Below the pieces are notes generated by a model. It had not been told where the DNA came from and did no database searches. It saw nothing but the letters and a program-made list of their open reading frames with translations. A stretch of DNA of 10,678 nucleotides from Rubrobacter sp. GTDB lineage: Bacteria > Actinomycetota > Rubrobacteria > Rubrobacterales > Rubrobacteraceae. The stretch is from assembly GCA_016781635.1 (NCBI GenBank), contig JADDPY010000118.1, positions 33,668 through 44,345 on the forward strand, read 5' to 3'. A program made the translations under genes and the position numbers. This document shows positions 6,511-10,678 of the stretch, piece by piece. Each line of letters starts with the position of its first letter. Positions within the stretch are counted from its first letter, which is position 1.

Positions 6511-7812
6511 TCAACCCCCTCGTGCGTCCTTCTTGCTCTCCGAGGGCCCGGTCCACACCAGGATGGCCAGCCCCGCCACGGCCGCCACCACGGAGGCCGC
6601 CAGAACGCCGAGCTTGGCCCCGTCGAGCAAAGTACTCCCCTCGAAGGCCAGGTTGCCTATGAAGAGCGACATCGTGAACCCGATCCCCGCGAGGAGGCTC
6701 ACCCCCGCCATTGCCCCCCAGCTTGCCCCTTGCGGCAGAGAGGACCACCCCATACGGACGGCCAGCCAGGAGGCCCCCAACACGCCTACGGGCTTCCCGA
6801 CGAGCAGGCCCAGCAAGACCCCGAGGGCCACCGGGTTCGCCAGCCCTCCCCCGCCGGTGAGCGAGACCCCGGCATTGAACAGCGCGAACACCGGCATGAC
6901 CACAAAAGCCACCCAGGGGTGCAGCGAGTGCTCGAGCCGGTGCAGGGGGCTCTGGGCGTCCTCCAGGACCCTCTCCAGGTTCGCCACCTTCGTCTCGACC
7001 TCCTCGAACTCCCCCCGCTCGAGCCCCGAGCGCAGCTCGTCCCGAAGATCCTCCGGGGGAATCTTGCGGTTCATGGGGATGACCAGGGCGAACAGCACGC
7101 CGGCCACGGTTGCGTGGACCCCGGATTGGAGCATAAAAAACCAGACCAGAAGCCCCAGCAGGGCGAATCCCCTGAGGCTACGTCCCCCGCGCCGCCCGTA
7201 GGCGAAGGCCAGGGCCAGCACCCCGAGCGACAGGGCCAGGCTAAGCAGGTCGACCTCAGCCGTGTAAAAGAGCGCGATCACCGAGACCGCGATCAGATCG
7301 TCCACGATGGCAAGCGCCGTCAGGAAGACCTTGAGGGAGAGCGGAACCCGGCTCCCCAGCAAAGCCATCACCCCCAGGGCGAAGGCTATGTCCGTCGCCA
7401 TCGGCACCCCCCAACCGGCGATCCCCTCGCCGCCCCAGTTTATGGCCGCGTAGATCGAGGCGGGGACCACCACCCCTCCCAGGGCCGCGATCACCGCCAG
7501 TGCGGCGTCGCGCGGGTTGGCAAGCTCGCCCACGGAGACCTCGCGCTTGATCTCCAGCCCCACCAGAAAAAAGAACACCGCCATGAGCCCGTCGTTCACC
7601 CACAGCAGCAAGGGCTTCTCAAGGCCAAAGCCCCCGATGCCGATGCCGAAGGGCGTCTCCTGCAGGGCGAAGTAGCCGGGGGCAAACGGGGAGTTGGCCC
7701 AGGCGAAAGCCAGGAGCGCCGCGGCGATCAAGGTTATCCCGCCCGCGCTCTCGCCGCGGACGAACTCCTCGAAGGGGTTCAATAAGCGCCTTACGGTCCT
7801 ACCCTGCATCAT
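6511..7812 (-). CDS. nhaA: Na+/H+ antiporter NhaA
   Basis: A 433-residue NhaA family protein, 11-12 helices, which exchanges protons for cytoplasmic Na+ or Li+ and supports sodium and alkaline tolerance. Family hallmarks are intact: LMAVFFFLVGLEIKREV (76-92), ATDIAFALG (139-147; Asp141 corresponds to E. coli Asp133), the ion-binding pair in LAIVDDLIAV (Asp171-Asp172, E. coli Asp163-Asp164), GKPVGV (Lys340, E. coli Lys300) and GIGFTMSLFIGNLAF (376-390). A cytoplasmic loop at about 248-295, rich in Glu and Arg, is longer than in E. coli but is common in other NhaA proteins. Start: tandem ATGs at 7812 and 7809 with GAGGG at 7816-7820; the second has the better spacing. The open frame continues upstream to 8016, but that part crosses the promoter elements. 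First gene of the operon. Confidence 0.95.
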   Translation of the reverse strand: MMQGRTVRRLLNPFEEFVRGESAGGITLIAAALLAFAWANSPFAPGYFALQETPFGIGIGGFGLEKPLLLWVNDGLMAVFFFLVGLEIKREVSVGELANPRDAALAVIAALGGVVVPASIYAAINWGGEGIAGWGVPMATDIAFALGVMALLGSRVPLSLKVFLTALAIVDDLIAVSVIALFYTAEVDLLSLALSLGVLALAFAYGRRGGRSLRGFALLGLLVWFFMLQSGVHATVAGVLFALVIPMNRKIPPEDLRDELRSGLERGEFEEVETKVANLERVLEDAQSPLHRLEHSLHPWVAFVVMPVFALFNAGVSLTGGGGLANPVALGVLLGLLVGKPVGVLGASWLAVRMGWSSLPQGASWGAMAGVSLLAGIGFTMSLFIGNLAFEGSTLLDGAKLGVLAASVVAAVAGLAILVWTGPSESKKDARGG

Positions 7813-7867
7813 CCGCCCTCGATCGCCAAGCTCTTCACCCCTGATTCTCTTTCTCCCAGACCATACC

Positions 7868-7905
7868 CCGTAGTTTGGGCCCCGGACATTTGATCCTCCT
7901 TTGAT
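7868..7905 (-). promoter_or_regulatory. nhaA operon promoter/operator: 28-base shared element plus 11-bp TCAAA repeat
   Basis: On the minus strand the element GATCAAATGTCCGG, GGCC, CAAACTACGG (7895 to 7868) matches the copy upstream of the GlsB/YeaQ gene at 24 of 28 positions, and a GGGTAT box follows at 7868-7863. That is a sigmaB/F-like -10 about 13 bases after GTCCGG. Immediately upstream, ATCAAAGGAGGATCAAAT (7905 to 7888) contains two ATCAAA units 11 bp apart, suited to tandem binding by an OmpR-type regulator. The element ends 55 bases before the nhaA start. Promoter role and regulator identity are inference. Confidence 0.55.
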
Positions 7906-7915
7906 AGAGATTAGG

Positions 7916-7942
7916 GTTTGCAAACGGATGCTCGTGCATCCG
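7916..7942. repeat. Two abutting palindromes in the nhaA-lipoprotein intergenic region
   Basis: GTTTGCAAAC (7916-7925) is a perfect 10-bp palindrome. It abuts CGGATGC, TCGT, GCATCCG (7925-7942), a perfect 7-bp inverted repeat with a 4-base spacer. They lie between the divergent nhaA operon and lipoprotein gene, upstream of the nhaA promoter element, and are typical in shape of operators for dimeric regulators. Confidence 0.4.
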
Positions 7943-8046
7943 GCGAGGAGAAGCGCATAAGAGCAACAGCTCGACCTCGTCCAAAGGAAGATCGCGCACT
8001 CCGCAGCATCTCCCACGGCCCGATCGATTTGAGGATTCTAACGAGC

Positions 8047-8064
8047 GTCAAAGGCGAATCAAAC
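8047..8064 (+). promoter_or_regulatory. TCAAA direct repeat upstream of the lipoprotein gene
   Basis: GTCAAAGGCGAATCAAAC contains two TCAAA units exactly 11 bp apart and matches the nhaA repeat ATCAAAGGAGGATCAAAT at 14 of 18 positions. It lies about 85 bases before the lipoprotein start and points in its direction, as the nhaA copy does for nhaA. A role as binding site of the operon's response regulator is inferred. Confidence 0.4.
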
Positions 8065-8149
8065 ACGCGTAAGACACAATAACAACATGTAGTAGCCACC
8101 GAGATCCGTAGCTTCGGCACCGGGGTGAACGTCGACAAAGGAGAGTAAC

Positions 8150-8461
8150 GTGTACGCGAAGGTTTTGACCCTGCTCGTCGCGACGCTGGGTTTCGCCGCC
8201 CTGTCCGGTTGCAGCGAGGACCCGCAAGCGAGGGGAGCGGCAAGCGCCGAAGTCGAAGGTAGCGGCGATGCGCTCACCCTCGAGATAGAGGGCAGGCCGG
8301 GAGCGGAGTTCTCCGGCACCTGCGCCATCGGGGACGCGGAGCCCGAAGAGCTCGGCGGTCGGGTCCCGGAGAGCTTCACCTACGACCTCCAGGGGAGGAC
8401 TCTCGAATGCGAGATCGCTTCTGCGGATGATGTAGAGGTCACCCACCCTCACCCAGGGTAA
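8150..8461 (+). CDS. Lipoprotein, N-terminal part of a frameshifted gene
   Basis: GTG at 8150 with AAAGGAG at 8137-8143, 6 bases upstream. The product starts with a signal peptide (MYAKVLTLLVATLGFAALSGC) with lipobox LSGC, so it would be lipid-anchored at Cys21 on the outside of the membrane. The mature part is an acidic, beta-rich domain to about residue 100 with two Cys (CAIGDAEP and LECEIAS) that could form a disulfide. The frame ends at TAA 8459-8461 with an uncharacteristic THPHPG tail. The adjoining frame, open only from 8436 onward, continues naturally as LTQGNNRSVQRISGGTLNL into the next entry, so one extra base in the C-rich tract at 8441-8456 appears to split a single gene. No family name is assigned to this N-terminal domain. 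Confidence 0.75.
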   Translation: MYAKVLTLLVATLGFAALSGCSEDPQARGAASAEVEGSGDALTLEIEGRPGAEFSGTCAIGDAEPEELGGRVPESFTYDLQGRTLECEIASADDVEVTHPHPG

Positions 8462-8495
8462 CAACCGCTCCGTACAGCGGATCAGCGGGGGCACC

Positions 8496-9188
8496 TTGAA
8501 CCTCACTTACGAGAACGGAAGCATCTCATCTTCGACTTCTTCGTCTTCGTCCTCTTCGCAAGTTAGCTCCTCCTCCGGGGCGACCGGTGAAGAGCCTGGC
8601 GACGCGACGGATGGGTCCGCGAGCGTCGCGAGCGAGCCGAGGGACGTGAACGGCTTCGACGAGGTCGAGCTGAACGGGGTCGGCAGCCTCTCCATCCGCC
8701 AGACGGGGAGCGAATCGCTGACCGTGGAGGCGGAAGAGGACGTTCTCCCGAAGATCAGGACGGAGGTCGTGGACGAGCGCTTGATCATCGGCCCCGAGCC
8801 CAACACCAACATCCGGACGACCGAGCCGATCAATTACAAACTAACCGTCGAGGACCTGCATGCCCTGGGGCTGTCGGGATCGGGCGATATCGACGCGGAG
8901 GCTATAAACACCGATACGCTAAAGATCGACGTCGGCGGTTCAGGAGCCATAAAAACGAGCGGCACTGCCGACAGCCAGGAGATAGAGGTCTCGGGTTCCG
9001 GGGATTATCGGGCAGAGGATCTCGAAAGCAAACAGGCGGAGATCGACGTTAAAGGTTCAGGATCGGCCATCGTAAACGTGAGCGACGCGTTGGACGCAAA
9101 AGTCAGCGGTGCCGGGTCGGTGGAGTACATCGGGAACCCCACGGTCGAGAAGGAAGTGAGCGGAGCGGGACGGGTGAGCGAGCGTTAA
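8496..9188 (+). CDS. Serine-linker plus GIN/DUF2807-type beta-repeat domain, C-terminal part of the split lipoprotein
   Basis: From the first possible start (TTG 8496) the frame encodes 230 residues. A low-complexity Ser tract (about 10-27) and an acidic Gly/Thr linker lead to a domain starting FDEVELNGVGSLSIRQTG (54-71), which resembles the putative auto-transporter adhesin head GIN domain (DUF2807). Its characteristic repeats, [SG]G[SA]G after a beta strand, recur about every 18-20 residues near 127, 147, 166, 186, 204 and 222, as expected for a right-handed beta-solenoid. There is no signal peptide and only a weak ribosome-binding site at 8496. Coding likeness extends upstream to 8448 (LTQGNNRSVQ), so this is probably the body of the lipoprotein begun at 8150, intact apart from the frameshift. 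If translated separately it would be cytoplasmic, which is unlikely for this family. Confidence 0.75.
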   Translation: MNLTYENGSISSSTSSSSSSSQVSSSSGATGEEPGDATDGSASVASEPRDVNGFDEVELNGVGSLSIRQTGSESLTVEAEEDVLPKIRTEVVDERLIIGPEPNTNIRTTEPINYKLTVEDLHALGLSGSGDIDAEAINTDTLKIDVGGSGAIKTSGTADSQEIEVSGSGDYRAEDLESKQAEIDVKGSGSAIVNVSDALDAKVSGAGSVEYIGNPTVEKEVSGAGRVSER

Positions 9189-9217
9189 TCACCGGGTGAA
9201 TGCTTCCTATCTCTCAA

Positions 9218-9288
9218 GTCGTCCGGCCGCCGGGGCTGGACGACCTGCGTGGAAGCCGGGTGGCTCCGACGAGGCTCGGCTACCCGGC
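9218..9288. terminator. Hairpins between convergent lipoprotein and map genes
   Basis: GTCGTCC (9218-9224) with GGACGAC (9238-9244), and GCCGGGT (9255-9261) with ACCCGGC (9282-9288), form two GC-rich stems between the two convergent stops. The second overlaps the map stop codon. Neither has a T-run, so they are candidates only. Confidence 0.35.
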
Positions 9289-10089
9289 AGGGGCGATGGG
9301 GGCCGCGGTCTCGTCCATGCGGAGGTGCCACGGCGTCAGGATCTCGCAGCCACCCCGTGTTACGGCGAGCGTGTGCTCGTACTGGGCGGAGAGCTTCCCA
9401 TCTCTGGTCACCATCGTCCAGCCGTCGCGAAGCAGTTCGATCTCGGGCGTCCCCTCGTTGACCATCGGCTCGATGGTAAAGGTCATCCCCTCCCGAAGCC
9501 GCAGCCCGTGGCCGCGTTTGCCGAAGTGGTTCACGTGGGGATCCTCGTGCAGTTTGCGGCCGACGCCGTGCCCACCCAGCTCCTTTACCACCCCGTATCC
9601 GTTGGATTCCGCGATCTCCTGGATGGCGGCGCCCACATCCCCGAGCCGCTTGCCCGGTGCGACCTCGGCGATCGCCGCCTCCAGGCATTCCCCGGTCACG
9701 TCGAGAAGCTTCCGGGCCCGCGGGGAGACGTCTCCGACGGCATAGGTGTAGCAAGCGTCTCCGACCCATCCGCCCAGGGTGGCGCCGATGTCGATACCCA
9801 CGATGTCCCCGTCGCGCAGCTTCCTCGGTCCGGGGATGCCGTGGACGACCTGCTCGTTGACCGAGGCGCAGACGGTACCCGGGAAGGGCGGGACGGAGGG
9901 CGAGGGACGGTAGCCCTTGTAGGGGGCACCGGCGCCCTCGGAGCGTAAAAGCTCCGCGACCATGCGGTCGAGCTCGTCGAGCCGCGTACCTGCGCGAACG
10001 TGGGGCCGAAGCAGAGCGAAGGCTCGGGCCACGAGGTCGCCCGCTCGCTTCATTGACTCGATCTCGGATGGGCTTCGCAACTCGATCAT
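9280..10089 (-). CDS. map: Type I methionine aminopeptidase
   Basis: A 269-residue cytosolic metalloprotease that removes the initiator methionine from nascent proteins. All metal and catalytic residues of the MetAP-I pita-bread fold are seen: His83 in VVHGIPG, Asp100 in VGIDIGA, Asp111 in WVGDACYT, His174 in GGHGVGRKLHEDPH, Glu207 in FTIEPMV and Glu238 in QYEHTLAVT. Length is usual for bacterial MetAP-Ia without the N-terminal zinc or SH3-binding extension. ATG at 10089 gives the typical MIELRSPSEIESMKRAG. It has no Shine-Dalgarno, only a T-run, and the in-frame GTG at 10113 would add eight atypical residues. The gene stands alone rather than in the ribosomal protein/adk/infA cluster where map often sits, so it may be a second copy. 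Confidence 0.95.
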   Translation of the reverse strand: MIELRSPSEIESMKRAGDLVARAFALLRPHVRAGTRLDELDRMVAELLRSEGAGAPYKGYRPSPSVPPFPGTVCASVNEQVVHGIPGPRKLRDGDIVGIDIGATLGGWVGDACYTYAVGDVSPRARKLLDVTGECLEAAIAEVAPGKRLGDVGAAIQEIAESNGYGVVKELGGHGVGRKLHEDPHVNHFGKRGHGLRLREGMTFTIEPMVNEGTPEIELLRDGWTMVTRDGKLSAQYEHTLAVTRGGCEILTPWHLRMDETAAPIAPAG

Positions 10090-10113
10090 AAAAAACCAGG
10101 TCAACCGTAGCAC

Positions 10114-10365
10114 ACCGCACCCCGATCCGGAGCCCGCCGAGTACCGTAGGTCCTACCTCCAATCCCAGTTCGGGCTCTTCGATACGGCGACCACGCTCGG
10201 CACATCGTGCAGAAAGGGCGCCCGGCGCACGAGGAGTACCGCGTCATGCTCTTCTTTCAAAGCGCATACGATCGCTGGCAGGACGCCATAAAGGAGCCCC
10301 AGAAGCCGCGCCCCTCCCCCGAACCCCGCAGGCCCCCGAGCGTCCACCGGGGCCACTCACGTTAA
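10114..10365 (+). other. Stretch with a possible broken small gene
   Basis: The plus strand shows coding-like sequence in two adjoining frames: EYRRSYLQSQFGLFD in one, up to about 10190, then RHIVQKGRPAHEEYRVMLFF and DRWQDAIKEPQKPRP in the next, ending at TAA 10363-10365. Third positions are strongly GC. No start with a ribosome-binding site is present; GTG at 10207 would give only 52 residues. The minus strand is also open from 10356 to 10153, so the call is uncertain. I do not recognise the product. Confidence 0.25.
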
Positions 10366-10374
10366 TTTGTAAGT

Positions 10375-10403
10375 TTGACCACAGTGGCAGTCGGGTAAAC
10401 AAT
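10375..10403 (+). promoter_or_regulatory. Sigma70-like promoter upstream of the inositol phosphate synthase gene
   Basis: TTGACC (10375-10380), a 17-base spacer, and AACAAT (10398-10403) match the vegetative consensus at 5 of 6 and 4 of 6 positions, in the most AT-rich part of the intergenic region and about 100 bases before the ATG. Confidence 0.45.
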
Positions 10404-10454
10404 TAGACCATCCTCACGCCAGGTCTGGCTGCCGGTAAACACGCTTTCTAGCGT
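10394..10454. repeat. GGTAAAC direct repeats and small palindromes in the 5' leader
   Basis: GGTAAAC occurs at 10394-10400 and 10434-10440, 40 bases apart. Between and after them are GCCAG, GT, CTGGC (10418-10429) and ACGCT, TTCT, AGCGT (10441-10454). They lie over and downstream of the probable promoter and may bind a regulator or fold in the mRNA leader. Confidence 0.3.
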
Positions 10455-10501
10455 ACTTCCCGCCCTGCAAAGCGGCGAGAAGGTTACGGAAGGGAGAAAA
10501 G

Positions 10502-10678
10502 ATGAGCGAGGCGAAGCAGATACGAGAGCCGAACGGCAAGCTGGGCGTGTTGATGCCGGGCATGGGGGCCGTCGCCACCACTCTCGTGGCGGGGGTCGAG
10601 ATCATGAAGAAGGGCCTCGCCGAACCGGTGGGCTCCCTCTCGCAGATGGGCACCATACGCCTCGGGAAGCGGACCGAG
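10502..10678 (+). CDS. ino1: Myo-inositol-1-phosphate (inositol-3-phosphate) synthase, 5' part
   Basis: The first 59 residues of a gene that runs off the window. After a short N-terminus comes the NAD-binding Rossmann start GKLGVLMPGMGAVATTLVAG (13-32) and then GSLSQMGTIRLGKRTE, which I recognise from bacterial myo-inositol-1-phosphate synthases that convert glucose-6-phosphate to inositol-3-phosphate. In actinobacteria the product feeds phosphatidylinositol and mycothiol, and in some thermophilic or osmotolerant species the solute di-myo-inositol phosphate. Start ATG 10502 has AGGGAG at 10491-10496, 5 bases upstream. A sigma70-like promoter lies about 100 bases before it. The call is good for the visible part, but the catalytic domain is not in view. 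Confidence 0.85.
   Translation, partial: MSEAKQIREPNGKLGVLMPGMGAVATTLVAGVEIMKKGLAEPVGSLSQMGTIRLGKRTE

Noticed and set aside
6226..7785. A 519-codon open frame on the plus strand across nhaA
   Set aside because: It is exactly antisense to a textbook NhaA; the product is Arg/Gly/His/Gln-rich with no family likeness, as expected from GC-rich antisense frames.
7889..7920. TTGATC as the -35 of a plus-strand promoter for the lipoprotein gene
   Set aside because: No acceptable -10 at 16-18 bases, and the same bases are better explained as the minus-strand repeat upstream of nhaA.
7813..8016. Extension of nhaA to an upstream start at 8016
   Set aside because: It would add 68 Cys/Ser/Arg-rich residues not expected in NhaA and run through the conserved promoter element; the ATG pair at 7812/7809 has a ribosome-binding site and a family-like N-terminus.
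10153..10356. Minus-strand frame of 67 codons with a hydrophobic middle
   Set aside because: GTG start without Shine-Dalgarno and antisense to an equally plausible plus-strand frame; not enough to call a gene.

Overview
The window reads as chromosomal DNA of a high-GC actinobacterium. GTG starts are frequent, third codon positions are mostly G or C, and the gene content (an actinobacterial-type phosphatase, a STAS protein, a GlsB/YeaQ-type membrane protein, a bacterial myo-inositol-phosphate synthase) recalls Rubrobacter. That assignment rests on remembered similarity, not on a search. I saw no rRNA, tRNA, CRISPR array, transposase or phage gene.

Left end (1-2343): on the minus strand, an MFS exporter is followed 10 bases later by the first codons of a PLP-dependent threonine/serine-dehydratase-like gene, whose frame appears broken at the window edge. 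Just upstream of the MFS gene, and overlapping its start by four bases, lies what looks like the 3' remnant of another minus-strand gene. Divergent from these is a plus-strand phosphatase-like gene.

Middle (2344-3923): a gene-poor stretch of about 590 bases ends in a promoter-like region and a leader with several Shine-Dalgarno sequences. It precedes a small three-helix GlsB/YeaQ/YmgE stress-type membrane protein and a STAS-domain protein that probably starts at CTG and lacks the usual phosphorylatable serine.

Core (3924-8149): a tight minus-strand unit, read from right to left: NhaA Na+/H+ antiporter, a six-helix membrane protein of unknown function, an OmpR/PhoB-type response regulator and its membrane histidine kinase. 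Junctions are 1, 10 and -1 bases, so the four genes look like one operon. This suggests sodium/pH homeostasis tied to a dedicated two-component system. The nhaA promoter region carries a 28-base element, found again in the same relative orientation upstream of the GlsB/YeaQ gene. It also carries TCAAA direct repeats 11 bp apart, which recur upstream of the divergent lipoprotein gene. These shared sites suggest a small regulon made of the nhaA operon, the lipoprotein and the GlsB/YeaQ gene.

Right end (8150-10678): a lipoprotein with a serine-rich linker and a GIN/DUF2807-type beta-repeat domain is split by an apparent single-base frameshift near 8444-8456. It converges on a type I methionine aminopeptidase on the minus strand. 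A 390-base intergenic region holds a possible broken small gene and a sigma70-like promoter. The 5' end of a myo-inositol-1-phosphate synthase gene, also a candidate osmoadaptation gene, runs off the window.

Several genes show broken or missing 5' parts or frames (1-142, 1349-1515, 8436-8461, possibly 10114-10365). Either this locus is decaying in places or the assembly has indel errors; reads would decide.
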